Shown here: piece by piece, positions 45,177 through 55,587 of the stretch | Numbering within the stretch: position 1 is the first letter of the stretch | Layout of the letters: the number at the start of each line of letters is the position of its first letter | Assembly: GCA_900498135.1 (NCBI GenBank) | Contig: LR026961.1 | Location: forward strand, 4,549,211 to 4,613,210 | Length of the DNA stretch: 64,000 bases | Direction of reading: 5' to 3' | From: an uncultured Desulfatiglans sp. | GTDB taxonomy: Bacteria; Desulfobacterota; DSM-4660; Desulfatiglandales; Desulfatiglandaceae | The notes under the pieces: model-generated | Database searches by the model: none | What the model was told of the DNA's origin: nothing | The model's input: only the letters and a program-made list of their open reading frames with translations | Position numbers and translations under genes: made by a program

Positions 45177-45592
45177 CTATTTAGGAAGAAATGGATTTTG
45201 CAAGGAGTATACGAGGCCCTCTTTTGTTTTTATATCAAATTTGATGAGGTAATACCTTTCTTCATTCAAACAGCAGTTTGTTTTTTTATATTATCGCAAG
45301 AACCCTGTCTGTTTTTTGCGTTCACTCCATCACGCAATTGTCCGGAATAGCTGAGCAAGGATCCCTATTCCTAGAAGGCTCAGCCGGATTTCCAGAAAAA
45401 AACAGCCGCTGTCTTGGCAGCTTCTCCATACTGTGCCCAGAAGGATGTTTCCACGCTGAATTTCTGGTGCCAATCCCTGGGAAATTGAAATTTTCCCATC
45501 TGTAACCCTGGCTGTTCAGGCCGGAGACGATAGAATGCCCATTTGGAACGCCCGCACGAATCGCCTTCCTGAATTCCAAAAATGCTTTATAA
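45177..45592. other. Intergenic, no gene recognised
   Basis: AT-rich between R4 and the PepSY gene. No coding or RNA pattern was seen. Confidence 0.4.
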
Positions 45593-45913
45593 TTATCTTG
45601 GTCTTGTACGGCGCCGGATATCGAAAAATATCATGGTGCCGATAACCGTCTGAGCGAGAAGCCCTAGGCCCAACAGAATGCGATACAGACTCATCAAACC
45701 CCCGCTGCCGTGATGTATCCATCCGAGCACTGTGTGCCAAGACGAAGCCCTGTCCCCTATCCCATCATGCTCGTGCCCTTCACTGCTGTGAGCAGGCGTA
45801 GATTCGAACTCTGAAATCGTAATCAGCAGACCGCTACCGGCCTGAAAAATGATGAACAGGGCAATGATGATGCCGATGCTGCGGTGCCATTTTCTCATGG
45901 TGGTTTGATCCAT
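45593..45913 (-). CDS. PepSY-associated membrane protein, short
   Basis: 106 residues. Begins M-R-K-W-H-R-S-I-G-I-I-I-A-L-F after M-D-Q-T-T, the PepSY-TM N-terminus, then a second helix (L-L-G-L-G-L-L-A-Q-T-V-I-G). A His-rich loop lies between (H-S-S-E-G-H-E-H-D). GGGAG precedes the start by 8 bases. Position in a copper cluster suggests metal or redox handling. Larger family members have four helices; this is a two-helix form. Confidence 0.65.
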   Translation of the reverse strand: MDQTTMRKWHRSIGIIIALFIIFQAGSGLLITISEFESTPAHSSEGHEHDGIGDRASSWHTVLGWIHHGSGGLMSLYRILLGLGLLAQTVIGTMIFFDIRRRTRPR

Positions 45914-46112
45914 TCGATCACTCCCGTGAATTCTCCAAAAACCATGTTTTCAATAAAATGAGCTTGTTTCTTGCACATGTCTTCAACTCCGGGATGAGCG
46001 TCTCTGAACGCCCGCACCAAGATGAGATACACTGATCAATCTTAGGGGTTTAGCGCTTGTCCTCTTCTTGACAAGGCAAATTTCGGCAAAGTAGTGTGGC
46101 CTTCAGTGCTCA

Positions 46113-46652
46113 TCAGTAGGCGGATCGCATTTGTCCCGTATATTTGTCCACGAGGACCTTGTCCGCCAGGGAGCCGTCTTTGGTTTCGATGTCTACCTCG
46201 TAAGTGTCGTCTTTTTCCGTGATCTGGCCCATTTTGAGGTTGGGATTTCTTGTGTACCTCAGGTAGTCCTCAACTTGCCTCTTAATCTGGTCTTTATCCA
46301 GAGGCTTCTGGGGTTGCTGATACTGAGGCCCATAACCATACTGGGACTGGGGTTGAGGGCCGTAACCATATCCCGGTCCCATCATACCTGGCCCCATTCC
46401 AGGACCCATGCCATACCCTCTTCGCATCATTCCGGGACCCATGCCGTAGCCGCCTCCCATCATTCCGGGACCCATGCCGTAGCCGCCACGGGGGCCGAGA
46501 TATTGGCCGCAGTTGGGGCAGTAGTTACCGCCATAGCCTGGACCATAACCTCCTCCCATCATCGCTGGGCCCATCTGGGCGTTTCCGTCAGACACACAAA
46601 GCGCGAGCCCTGCAAACAAAACAACTGCCAAAACTGCAATTCCCTTTTTCAT
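46113..46652 (-). CDS. Periplasmic Met/Gly-rich protein
   Basis: 179 residues. Signal peptide M-K-K-G-I-A-V-L-A-V to G-N-A-Q. Then Gly-Tyr-Met repeats (G-M-G-P-G-M-M repeated five times) with C-P-N-C-G, and a PepSY-like C-terminal domain (V-E-D-Y-L-R-Y-T-R-N-P-N-L-K-M-G). Met-rich repeats suggest binding of copper(I) or silver; inference only. GAGAGG precedes the start. It sits between the oxidase genes and the copper ATPase. Confidence 0.75.
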   Translation of the reverse strand: MKKGIAVLAVVLFAGLALCVSDGNAQMGPAMMGGGYGPGYGGNYCPNCGQYLGPRGGYGMGPGMMGGGYGMGPGMMRRGYGMGPGMGPGMMGPGYGYGPQPQSQYGYGPQYQQPQKPLDKDQIKRQVEDYLRYTRNPNLKMGQITEKDDTYEVDIETKDGSLADKVLVDKYTGQMRSAY

Positions 46653-46975
46653 GGCAACCTCTCTGATTTTGTTTAAGATTAATGTTTCAAACTAATGATG
46701 ATCTCAATATCTGAAAATTTATCTGATAAAAAACTGGATTGATATGGGGTCAATTCTGTATCTACGACCTAAATAGTCCTTCAAACAGCAGATCCTCCGT
46801 TAAACTTCTTATTTCTGAAATGGCGGACATTTCTTTGAATAGCGAGTCGCCGTCCACGAGGAGATTCGTTGACCTTGAATATTTTATTTCTTTTAAATTC
46901 TAGCGTTCGCTCTAGAAATAGATTCATCGACTCTATCACCTCAGCCTATATTTCCAATCAATCTCCCATCAGACG
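46653..46975. other. Intergenic, AT-rich, no gene recognised
   Basis: Holds the promoter region of the Met/Gly-rich protein gene. No other feature was seen. Confidence 0.4.
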
Positions 46976-47420
46976 CTAGGCTTCAAGGTCTTTTTTAACT
47001 TGTCAAATTCCTTTTTTTTATTTCACCTCCGGCATAACGCTTTTTCAATATCTCCGTCCGACTCTCTCTTTCCGGACCTCCGCTGTCTCGGATGTCTTTC
47101 CTCTGGTTGAAGACAAATTCGATAGTATCCATCCGGAAATGATTTTGCGGTAGAACTCAGTTTCCAATCCGGAAATGAGGATTTTTCTCTACACCCTTCG
47201 GGTGCTCAGTCCCACCGCTTCGCGGCGGGTCCCGGTTTGGCTAATATTAAAGAAATCAAGCGCTTGCGCGGAGGCGACCTGCAGGTCGCCGCACAAGCAA
47301 ACGTGCAGATTGACGCCGAGATTGGCCAAAAAGACCATTTCCGGATGGAAAGATAACGACAACTGCGATAATCATTAAGATCAGCCACATGAATATTCCT
47401 CCATTGCCTCTGTATCCCAT
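46976..47420 (-). pseudogene. SHOCT-domain gene split by repeat R5
   Basis: The 5' part (47420-47355, minus) reads M-G-Y-R-G-N-G-G-I-F-M-W-L-I-L-M-I-I-A-V-V-V-I. The 3' part (47124-46976) reads E-F-V-F-N-Q-R-K-D, then R-T-E-I-L-K-K-R-Y-A-G-G-E-I-K. Between them lies R5. Joining them at GATA gives one membrane helix plus SHOCT protein of about 68 residues. A second lesion is an eight-A run near 47012-47019, one base short of keeping frame to F-D-K-L-K-K-D-L-E-A and stop. The gene is dead, by insertion and then frameshift, or in the reverse order. Confidence 0.8.
47125..47351 (-). repeat. Palindromic repeat copy R5, inserted in SHOCT gene
   Basis: 227 bp including the two-hairpin insert (CACCCTTCGGGTG and the CCCACCGC...GCGGCGGG stem). 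Ends TATCCATCCGG and CCGGATGGAAA. Flanked by GATA at 47121-47124 and 47352-47355, so the target duplication is GATA or just TA. Confidence 0.9.
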
Positions 47421-47838
47421 CAGCCGCCACTGCAGGTTTCATGAACTATGCGGTCACGTTTTTTGGAGTAACTACACGCACTGAAGAGTAGAGTCCAGCT
47501 CAGACCGGATTACACATTCCGGATGAACTTGTCTGGAGACGCCCTGGTAGCCCGGCTGGTTTTTCTCAACCGAGCATGCACCGCCGTAACAAAAAGCAAG
47601 CCATGGAAATGGAAGGTGTTAGCAGCTTAGCAAAACAAGCGGCCACTGCGGCCCGTTGGTTCTTCGCGGGATAAGTGAATAATCATCCTATTCTTCTTAA
47701 GTCTTCTTATTACGGGGAGCATAATGCATTTCCATTTCTACGACGCTGTTAGACGTTGATTCTCGGCAAAAGCCCTCACGTCCGAGATGGAAATATTTGA
47801 TGCCTCCAGTAATATTGAGGCATACCCTTCTCTCGGTT
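47421..47838. other. Intergenic, no gene recognised
   Basis: No coding pattern was seen between the split SHOCT gene and the copper ATPase 3' end. Confidence 0.4.
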
Positions 47839-49926
47839 TTACTTCGATATTCTCAGAAACCGCGCGTTAATGGCTACGATAACCGTGCTGAGAGACATCA
47901 GCACCGCTCCCATGGCTGGTGAGAGAAGCACACCATAACCATAAAGAGCCCCTGCAGCGAGAGGAATGGCAAAGGCATTGTAGCCGGTTGCCCAAGCCAG
48001 ATTTTGGACCATCTTTCGAAAGGTTGCCCGTGACAGGTCCAGGATCGCCACTGCATCGAGGGGGTTGCTGCGGACCAGGATAATGTCAGCGGTCTGGACA
48101 GCTACGTCGGTCCCTGCCCCGATGGCAATGCCCACATCCGCCTGCGCAAGAGCCGGGGCGTCGTTGACGCCGTCGCCCGTCATGGCGGTGATCAAACCTC
48201 TCGATTGCACCTCCTTGACTTTCTCAGCCTTGTCCTTGGGAAGGACTTCTGCAAAGTATTCGTCCAGTCCGATTTCTTCAGAAACCCATTTAGCAACGGC
48301 CTTGTTGTCGCCTGTAAGCATCATGCACCTGATTCCCATCCCCTTCAATTTGGAGATGGCCTCCTTCGATTCGTCCCTGATGATATCGGCAAGTGCAATG
48401 GCACCCTTCAGTTCGTCATCCACCAACACGAAGACAACGGTCTTGCCTTGTGAGTTGAACTTTTCTATACGTTCGTCATCCGTCGAAATGCTGTTTTCTC
48501 TCAGGTAACCAGGGCTGACAATCTTGATGTTCTTTCCCTCAACCTTGCCCTGGGCTCCTTTCCCAGGGATGGACTTGAAATCCTCCACCTGGGGCTGTTT
48601 TTCAGTCGAAGCGGCAATTCCCTTCGCAATGGGATGTTCAGAATGGCTTTCGATCGAAGCTGCATAGGCAAGCAGTTGCCCCTCACTCAAATCATCTGAA
48701 AACAACAAGGTGTCCGTTACACCAAACTCGCCTTTTGTCAACGTCCCGGTCTTGTCGAAGATGATGGCTTTAATGTTCCTCCCGCGCTCGAAGGATGCAC
48801 GATCCCTGATCAACAACCCGTTCTTGGCGGACAAGGCCGTGGATACCGCCACAACCAGTGGTACGGCAAGGCCCAGGGCGTGCGGGCACGTGATGACCAT
48901 GACGGTGACCGTCCGCTCCAGGGAGAAGGCAAAATCCCTGTTGATGATGACGAGCCACAGAAATAGGGTGAGCACACCGCAGGAGAGGGCGATGATCGTC
49001 AACCATAAAGCTGCCCGGTTCGCAAGGTCCTGGCTCCGCGACTTACTTTTCTGAGCTTCCTCGACGAGGCTGATCATTTGCGAGAGGAACGAATCCTTGC
49101 CGGTTTTCTGAACCTCAGCGGTCAGGGAGCCTTCTCCATTGATCGCGCCACCTATAAGCTTGGTTCCAACGCGCTTTTCGACCGGTTTGGATTCGCCGGT
49201 GAGCATCGCCTCATTGACTGAGCTTTCTCCATCTAATACTTCCCCGTCCACGGGTATCTTTTCGCCCGGTTTGATGAGGACTTTGTCTCCTTCCTTCAGA
49301 TCGGCAATGGGAATGTCTTTCGTACCGCCATCGGGCATGATCTTGTGTGCGTCGGAGGGCATGAGCTTGGCAAGCTCTTCCAGGGCGCGCGATGCCCCCA
49401 TTACCGATTTCATCTCGATCCAGTGACCCAGGAGCATGATATCGATCAGGGTAGCCAGCTCCCAGAAAAAGACCTTTCCGCTCAATCCGAATACAACGAC
49501 GCTGCTGTAGAGGTAGGCCGTGGTAATGGCTATGGCGATGAGGGTCATCATCCCCGGTTGTTTCTTCCCCAATTCATTGAAGAGGCCTTTCAGGAAAGGC
49601 CATCCACCGTAAAAGAAGACTCCTGTTGAAAGTGCCCAGAGGAGATAAACATCACCGGGAAATCTCAGTGCAGTCCGGATACCGAGGAAAGTTTGAATCA
49701 TCGGGGAGAGCAGAAGGATAGGGATCGAGACAGCCAAAGAAATCCAGAAGCGCCGCTTGAAATCGGCTACCATGTGTGCGTGGTGGTCAGCTCCGCCGCC
49801 ATGGGAATGATGTTTCTGGTGTTCAGCGTGGGCCTTACCTTTAGTGTTGTTTTTGTGGGTTTCGCCTTTATCGGGAGCGCCTGATTCAGAACGGTGATGA
49901 CCATTTAAGGCGTCAGAGCTTGGCAT
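47839..49926 (-). CDS. Copper-translocating P-type ATPase, CPH (CopB) type
   Basis: 695 residues. N-terminal His-rich tail ([17 protein letters not shown]) in place of a CXXC metal domain. Phosphorylation site D-K-T-G-T-L-T-K, A-domain L-T-G-E-S-K-P-V, hinge [12 protein letters not shown]. The transport motif is C-P-H (I-T-C-P-H-A-L-G-L), marking the P1B-3 group, which exports Cu(I)/Cu(II). It is the inner-membrane partner of the periplasmic copper proteins encoded downstream. The stop is close to R5 side decay. Confidence 0.93.
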   Translation of the reverse strand: MPSSDALNGHHRSESGAPDKGETHKNNTKGKAHAEHQKHHSHGGGADHHAHMVADFKRRFWISLAVSIPILLLSPMIQTFLGIRTALRFPGDVYLLWALSTGVFFYGGWPFLKGLFNELGKKQPGMMTLIAIAITTAYLYSSVVVFGLSGKVFFWELATLIDIMLLGHWIEMKSVMGASRALEELAKLMPSDAHKIMPDGGTKDIPIADLKEGDKVLIKPGEKIPVDGEVLDGESSVNEAMLTGESKPVEKRVGTKLIGGAINGEGSLTAEVQKTGKDSFLSQMISLVEEAQKSKSRSQDLANRAALWLTIIALSCGVLTLFLWLVIINRDFAFSLERTVTVMVITCPHALGLAVPLVVAVSTALSAKNGLLIRDRASFERGRNIKAIIFDKTGTLTKGEFGVTDTLLFSDDLSEGQLLAYAASIESHSEHPIAKGIAASTEKQPQVEDFKSIPGKGAQGKVEGKNIKIVSPGYLRENSISTDDERIEKFNSQGKTVVFVLVDDELKGAIALADIIRDESKEAISKLKGMGIRCMMLTGDNKAVAKWVSEEIGLDEYFAEVLPKDKAEKVKEVQSRGLITAMTGDGVNDAPALAQADVGIAIGAGTDVAVQTADIILVRSNPLDAVAILDLSRATFRKMVQNLAWATGYNAFAIPLAAGALYGYGVLLSPAMGAVLMSLSTVIVAINARFLRISK

Positions 49927-49938
49927 GCGGCTCTCCTT

Positions 49939-50598
49939 TCATATATCAATCTTGTCGATGTAGCTTTTAATCGTTTCGCCGGAAGATTGCAGATCATATT
50001 TTTCACTTTCATGCAGATTTATGCGTATCTGTTTCGATATCCCGTTCTTGTTTAAGACGCAGGGAATGCTTATAAAAAGGTTATTTAAATCGTAATAGTT
50101 GTCTATGAGGCTTGAAACCGTCAGAACACTGTTTTCATCTCTCAATATGGAGTTTATAATTTTGACTAAAGCTAGCGCTATGGCGAAATTTGTGTATCCT
50201 TTTCTGTTGATAATTTCATATGCTGCATTTTTTACCTGATCAAAAATACTTTTTTTCTCATCCATGGAGCAGTTTTTTCCGCATATCGTGCAGTAATCTG
50301 ACAAAGGAAGCCCCGCGATGTTTACCTGACTCCATACGGGGACCTCGCTGTCTCCATGCTCGCCAATGATATAGGCATTGACATTCCGTGGATCTACCTG
50401 GCAATGTTGGCTCAGGAGAAACCTGAACCGCGCTGTGTCAAGCGAAGTTCCAGAACCGATGATCCGGTTCATGGGGTATCCTGAAATTTTGATGGCAACA
50501 TAGGTAAGGATGTCCACCGGATTGGAAACGATCATGATGAGCGTCAGTACCCAATGCCCCCCCAGCGTGCCCGCAATGCTCTGCCCAAGGGTATTCAC
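49939..50598 (-). pseudogene. L-lactate dehydrogenase, N-terminal half lost
   Basis: 219 residues matching the second part of lactate/malate dehydrogenases: M-I-V-S-N-P-V-D-I-L-T-Y, G-S-G-T-S-L-D-T-A-R-F, and the catalytic G-E-H-G-D-S-E-V-P-V-W. The NAD-binding Gly motif (first ~105 residues) is missing. The C-terminal AT-rich part is intact. Upstream a different short frame (M-A-M-G-L-I-E-I-F-I-V-G-W) joins it near 50600. Repeat R6 lies just beyond. It cannot bind NAD. Confidence 0.75.
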
Positions 50599-50723
50599 CG
50601 TGTCACCGATGGATGAATTCTGGCCTTTTCCTTGCGTTGCCCGAAATTATAGATGCTGGCGATCGTGGCACTAGGCAACCAACCGACGATGAATATTTCG
50701 ATCAATCCCATTGCCATCTCCCA

Positions 50724-50776
50724 CCATTCCGGACTGGAAACTTAGTCCTACCGCGAAATCATTTCCGGATGGATAC
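50724..50776 (+). repeat. Palindromic repeat copy R6 (right end only)
   Basis: Contains the inner terminus CATTCCGGACTGGAAAC and outer terminus CATTTCCGGATGGATAC with their 28-bp spacer. The palindrome body is missing. Confidence 0.75.
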
Positions 50777-50824
50777 TAGCTAAATTTTGAAATTCATATA
50801 TGTATATACCAATGTATAATATGT

Positions 50825-51088
50825 CTATATGTCACATATAATATCTGCTTTTTGGTTTTCATCGTGAAGTGCTTTTATCGGAAATTTGTGAACTTTATAA
50901 TATTTTGGCGCAAGCCCCTGATGCATCATCATTTTGATTAATCTGAAACGATTTTCACTATAAAATCTTGCTTCAATCTCGGCGTTCCGGGCCATGCAAC
51001 GAATATCCTCATAATGACTGTCCTTGTGCGTCGCGTCCAGATTTTTTGCGTTAATCTTCATATCAATATGTTCGTTGTAGTAGGCCAT
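50825..51088 (-). CDS. Small hypothetical protein, AT-rich
   Basis: 87 residues, M-A-Y-Y-N-E-H-I-D-M-K-I-N-A-K-N; not recognised. Rich in Met and charged residues, no signal or membrane part. AT-rich codon use unlike the flanks suggests acquired DNA. Coding is uncertain. Confidence 0.4.
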   Translation of the reverse strand: MAYYNEHIDMKINAKNLDATHKDSHYEDIRCMARNAEIEARFYSENRFRLIKMMMHQGLAPKYYKVHKFPIKALHDENQKADIICDI

Positions 51089-51655
51089 TAGTTCTATGAG
51101 CGCTTCACATCATTCACAGTTTTGTTATTGAGATATTGCGAATGAATTTGTCATTATAATTAAAAAAACTGAAAAGAATAGGCATTGTTATATTTCTCAT
51201 TATTTATCTACGCTTGTATGCTTACGTATATTATTGTTTGAATTGCATAATAAATTCATGAAAATATAAAATTAATATCTTGCATAAGACACATAGGTAT
51301 TTTTTTGCTAATAAGGATCGCTTTTGATAGACGAGTGTGAAAATCCGAAATGAGTTGATTACTATAAAATCTCTCATATCGTATTGAATCAAGATCGGGG
51401 CTATTCCGCAATGGGGTACAAGCTTTATCTTTTTTTGCATTGAGAAAAACGGGTGTGTTTGGATATTCCCAAAGTTCAAGATCTTGAACTCAAAGCCTAA
51501 AGCACTGTCCAGATCACGCCGCGGCCTGGGAACCCGACGATGGTGTTGCGATGTAAAAATACAGGACCGACCCCATTTGAAGGGTGCGTTATTGGTCGTA
51601 GAGTAAGATTGGCTCGTATCGGTGGTGTAGGGACCAGCAGGGTGGTTTGACTTAT
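51089..51655. other. AT-rich intergenic, no gene recognised
   Basis: Very AT-rich to about 51480, then GC-rich again. A 165-codon minus frame (51231-51728) has no domain and overlaps the CHRD gene start. Confidence 0.4.
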
Positions 51656-52168
51656 ATGATGGTAAAAAATATGCCTTTTCGCAACCTTTACGCAGCAGCG
51701 CTCTTCCTGGCCTTCCTGACTCTGCCATCGCCCGGAAGGGGGGGCATGACTGATCGGATGGAGCACTTCCACTGCTCCATCCGACTAGAGGACAACGTCA
51801 TGGCATCGGCCGAATTCAGCGTCTCTGAAGATGAGAGCGCCATTCGCTACAAACTCGAAGTCAACCATGTCGATAATATCACGATGGCTCATCTGCACCT
51901 GGGCTGGATGGGGCACATTGGAAGCCCCGTCGTTTGGCTTTATCCTCAGGGACCACCGCCAAGACTCATCAAGGGGCCATTTACGGGGGTCCTCTCAGAA
52001 GGGACCATCACGAGCGATGACCTCCGCGGGCCCTTGCGCGGGAGGCCTCTGTCCGTGCTGCTTGGCCTGATAAAAACCGGGGAAGTGTATATCAATATCC
52101 ATTCGAAGGAGCACCCCCACGGTGAAATCTGCGGGCCAGTCGTCCTGAAGGGCGACCGGCAGCATTAA
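51656..52168 (+). CDS. CHRD domain secreted protein
   Basis: 170 residues. Signal-like start (N-L-Y-A-A-A-L-F-L-A-F-L-T-L) then one CHRD domain: A-E-F-S-V-S-E-D-E-S-A-I-R-Y-K-L-E-V, A-H-L-H-L-G-W-M-G, V-Y-I-N-I-H-S-K-E-H-P-H-G-E-I-C-G. The H-x-H and H-P-x-G-E motifs are typical. CHRD domains are often extracellular, of unclear function. It is 200 bases upstream of the multihaem cytochrome. Confidence 0.8.
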   Translation: MMVKNMPFRNLYAAALFLAFLTLPSPGRGGMTDRMEHFHCSIRLEDNVMASAEFSVSEDESAIRYKLEVNHVDNITMAHLHLGWMGHIGSPVVWLYPQGPPPRLIKGPFTGVLSEGTITSDDLRGPLRGRPLSVLLGLIKTGEVYINIHSKEHPHGEICGPVVLKGDRQH

Positions 52169-52371
52169 GCGTTGACTGAAAACGGCCCAATGGCTGTTCC
52201 ATTCATCTTCCTTTTCCGATCGCGGCCTTCAAAAGGCCGGTGCGCCCCCTTGTTCCCAATGTGTTGCAGACCCAGGACGTTCACCTCAACCGTGAAAAGG
52301 CGGTTTTTCAGCGGACGAATCAACGACGTATGCAGGCGTTCCGAAAATCTTCTCGTTTTCAAAGGGGTCGC

Positions 52372-53139
52372 ATGAAAAAGGCGTGTTGCTTCCTGCTCAT
52401 TTTGGCCCCGTTCCTCGCTGCGCTGCTTCTTTCCTGCGCCAGCCCGCAAAACGGCGGGATAGCGCTCCTTCCGCCCATAGAAGGGGCCGAGGCGGTGGGA
52501 ACGGAAACCTGCGCCTTGTGCCACGAGGGAGTGGTGGAGCGCTTCCGTTCGACCGATCATGGCAGGTATTCAGGCTCAATGGAGGAGGGTGAAATCCTGG
52601 GTTGCGAATCCTGCCACGGTCCGGGAAGTCTCCACATGGAGGCGGGCGGCGGCGTGGGGCAGTATATCATCAATCCAGCGAGGAATCCGGAGCCGTGCTT
52701 CGCATGCCACCTGTCTGTGAAGGTTACGTTCAATCTGGAGGTTCATCACCCGGTGAGAGAGCAGCGGATGAATTGCGTGGACTGCCATGACCCCCACGGG
52801 AAGGATATCTACAAGGCGAAAGGCATGCGTGTGGGCAGGGAAAATGAGGTCTGCATGCAGTGCCACAAGGAGCAGGTCCGCCCGAGGGTCTTCGAACACG
52901 AAGCTCTCCGGGATGGATGCACGATCTGCCACGGGCCGCACGGCGCGATCAACGACAAGATGCTGGTTGAGAACGATAACAACCTGTGCCTCAAATGTCA
53001 TGCCCAGATCGCGATGCCCCGCTCCATCACCATGGGCGATTTTTCCCACACCACCCGTCTTGCGGAGGGGACATGCTGGAGCGCCGGGTGCCACACGGCT
53101 GTGCATGGCTCGGACATCAACCCACACCTGAGGTACTGA
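52372..53139 (+). CDS. Lipoprotein multihaem c-type cytochrome
   Basis: 255 residues. Lipobox L-L-L-S-C at residue 22. Seven CXXCH haem sites: CALCH, CESCH, CFACH, CVDCH, CMQCH, CTICH, CLKCH. An eighth possible site has wider spacing, C-W-S-A-G-C-H (CX4CH). Similar to DmsE/MtrA-like cytochromes of outer-membrane conduits. Start 52372 after AAGGGG, chosen over the upstream ATG because it gives the lipobox. The barrel gene begins 4 bases after its stop, so the two are one unit. Role inferred: moving electrons across the outer membrane. Confidence 0.9.
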   Translation: MKKACCFLLILAPFLAALLLSCASPQNGGIALLPPIEGAEAVGTETCALCHEGVVERFRSTDHGRYSGSMEEGEILGCESCHGPGSLHMEAGGGVGQYIINPARNPEPCFACHLSVKVTFNLEVHHPVREQRMNCVDCHDPHGKDIYKAKGMRVGRENEVCMQCHKEQVRPRVFEHEALRDGCTICHGPHGAINDKMLVENDNNLCLKCHAQIAMPRSITMGDFSHTTRLAEGTCWSAGCHTAVHGSDINPHLRY

Positions 53140-53143
53140 TAAG

Positions 53144-55159
53144 ATGGCGATGGGGAGGCACACTGCCCGGACAGCCACATTGCTCGTCCTTTTCCTCTGC
53201 GGGGCCGGGGCAGCCGAAGGTGGTGCTTCAGAAGGCGACCATTCCTGGACCTTTGAAATGTCCCCTGCTGCCCAATATGCCATTGTGGACGGGGATGAGA
53301 GAAAATTCAGCGAGGACTGGTGGATGCCGAATGGTTGGATGGTCGGCCTCGAAAGATTTTTCTTCAAAAAACCATTGGGCGGGGGCTGGACATTCAATAT
53401 GGAAGGTCACGCGCTCTTTCCCGGTGACGATTACCGGGTTGACCTTCTGCTCGAGAAGGCAGGCTATGGTTTCGTTCGCGGCCGGTACGGGGAGTATCGC
53501 AAGTATTTCGACGACACCGGTGGATTCTTCCACCCCTTCAGGATTCCTGCGTTCAGTCTGGACCGGGACCTGCAACTCGATATCGGTGAACTGGCGCTGG
53601 AATTCGGGATCACGGTGCCTGAATGGCCCGAGATCGCCGGGGGTTATGAGCGCCGGTTCAAAAAGGGCGAGAAATCCCTTCTCCAATGGGGAAGCGTTGC
53701 GGAAGACGGCCTGACAAGAAAGATCTACCCTGCCTATAAGGAAGTCGATGAAAAGCTCGATGTCTTCAAGGTCAAGGTCAGCCATGACATCAGCGGGATT
53801 CATTTGGAAGACAGCGCCCGGTATGAAAGGTCGAGAATTGACACCGGCCGTTTCGAACAGGAGTTCGACATCCAGAGCGGCGAGGCCGAGAGCGTAAGCG
53901 TCTACGAGAGCAGCGAGTACGATGCGCTCTACAACACGCTTTACCTCGAGAGCCGGTTTCACGAGAAGGCCTATCTCTCCATGGGTTATCTCTACAACGA
54001 CCTCGATGGGGATGCCGCGTTCCGGATGTTCACGGTGCCATTCGGCCCGGAACCTTTTGACAAGGACTGGTCCACGAGCCTGGTCGATTTCGAACAGGAA
54101 AGCCACGTCCTTAATTTGAACGCGATGCTGGGCCCCATCAGAGACCTGAGCCTCCAAGGGGGAATTCAAGGCGAATTTATCGAGAGCCGGGGCAGAACGA
54201 AAGCGGAGCTGCTGGAGACGAGTTTCGGGGGGGAGGTTGGCTCGCCGGAGACGGAAGGCCGGAGCAGCGTCGACAGGAATGGTTTCGATGAGTCCATCGA
54301 ACTCCGGTATGGAGGTATTCCATATACGGCGCTCTATGCGGAAGGGAAGTGGACGCAGCAGGAAATCGATCTGTTCGAGGACGAGTTCGAAGACGGTGTC
54401 CTTGCCTTTGAACGCCTCACGGACAGCGACGTGAGCCGCAGAAGGTACACCTTTGGCGTCAGCACCTCCCCCATTCGCCGCTTGACCCTGTCGGGGCACT
54501 ACCGGCGCAGCGTGCGCAAGAATGACTATGACCACAAAATAGACTCGGAAGAATCAGGTTATTCGGCCTTCATCGAAAAACAGGAATGGACCAGCGACGA
54601 GATCAAGGCCAAGATCGGCGCCAGGATGACTGCCCGGCTCAAAGGAAGCCTGCAGTATCAGTTCGTCGACGCAAAAATCGACACCGCTTCCGCGACCCAA
54701 CCTCCGAGCCTTGTCGAGTCCAACGGCTACAAGGCCAACATCTACAGCCTGAGCCTTACAGCCTCGCCGACGGCCAAAATGTATGTGACGGGCATCTTCT
54801 CCTACAGTGACATATCGTCGGAGAGTTTCGACAACGGGGCGGGATCCGTCGTTGGATACGATGGGGATGTCTATTCCTTCATTGGGACGGCAGGCTGGTC
54901 GATCGGGAAGAACACCGATCTTACCCTGGAGTACCTCTACAGCGGCTCGGATAACTTCCAGGATAACTCCGAAGAGGGACTGCCGCTGGGAATCGATAAC
55001 GATCGCCACGGACTCCGGCTGGGATGTTCACGGAAAATAAATGATCAGCTCAAGGTTCGGTTCAAGTATGGATTTTACAAATACACAGAGGACAGCAACA
55101 ACGGGATTGACGACTATAGAGCACATTTGCTTGGACTAGCGTTCGAATATGCATTCTAG
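53144..55159 (+). CDS. MtrB/PioB-like outer-membrane beta-barrel of an electron conduit
   Basis: 671 residues. Signal peptide (T-L-L-V-L-F-L-C-G-A-G-A-A) and then alternating beta-strands with many charged and Tyr residues to a final L-A-F-E-Y-A-F (C-terminal Phe as in barrels). Length and strand number match MtrB/PioB-type sheaths that hold multihaem cytochromes. No C-x-x-C near the N-terminus. Tight coupling to the cytochrome gene supports a porin-cytochrome complex. The electron partner outside is unknown; no outer-surface cytochrome is in the window. Confidence 0.75.
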   Translation: MAMGRHTARTATLLVLFLCGAGAAEGGASEGDHSWTFEMSPAAQYAIVDGDERKFSEDWWMPNGWMVGLERFFFKKPLGGGWTFNMEGHALFPGDDYRVDLLLEKAGYGFVRGRYGEYRKYFDDTGGFFHPFRIPAFSLDRDLQLDIGELALEFGITVPEWPEIAGGYERRFKKGEKSLLQWGSVAEDGLTRKIYPAYKEVDEKLDVFKVKVSHDISGIHLEDSARYERSRIDTGRFEQEFDIQSGEAESVSVYESSEYDALYNTLYLESRFHEKAYLSMGYLYNDLDGDAAFRMFTVPFGPEPFDKDWSTSLVDFEQESHVLNLNAMLGPIRDLSLQGGIQGEFIESRGRTKAELLETSFGGEVGSPETEGRSSVDRNGFDESIELRYGGIPYTALYAEGKWTQQEIDLFEDEFEDGVLAFERLTDSDVSRRRYTFGVSTSPIRRLTLSGHYRRSVRKNDYDHKIDSEESGYSAFIEKQEWTSDEIKAKIGARMTARLKGSLQYQFVDAKIDTASATQPPSLVESNGYKANIYSLSLTASPTAKMYVTGIFSYSDISSESFDNGAGSVVGYDGDVYSFIGTAGWSIGKNTDLTLEYLYSGSDNFQDNSEEGLPLGIDNDRHGLRLGCSRKINDQLKVRFKYGFYKYTEDSNNGIDDYRAHLLGLAFEYAF

Positions 55160-55364
55160 CGGATATATTTATCTTAAATTTGAAATTTTTGCTGAAAATT
55201 TTCTTGAATAAGTTGCATGGCACATAAATATCTCATTGCTGAGTTAAGAGATATTTCAATCCCGTATTTTTGGGGTCATTACTCATTTTAACAGGTTAGA
55301 ATGTCATTTTCTGGTTCTAAGATCTCTTTCCGCAGCCTTTAGATATCCACAGCATTATAATGTA

Positions 55365-55540
55365 GTTTCCATCCGGAAATGGTCTTTTTGGCTAATCTCG
55401 GCGTCAATCTGCACGTTTGCTTGTGCGGCGACCTGCAGGTCGCCTCCGCACAAATACTTTATTTCATTGATATTGTCCAAGAATCCTCATTTCCGGATTG
55501 GAAACTGGGTTCTACCGAGAAATCATTTCCGGATGGAAAA
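55365..55540 (+). repeat. Palindromic repeat copy R7
   Basis: 176 bp, no insert. Between the convergent barrel and cytochrome genes. Left end TAGTTTCCATCCGG, centre GCGACCTGCAGGTCGC at about 55427-55442, right end CATTTCCGGATGGAAA. Flanks TAATGTAG / AAATGCAG are similar. Confidence 0.9.
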
Positions 55541-55587
55541 TGCAGCTTTTGGAGATCTCGAAGGCGTCTACGGCATCGCAAAGACAT

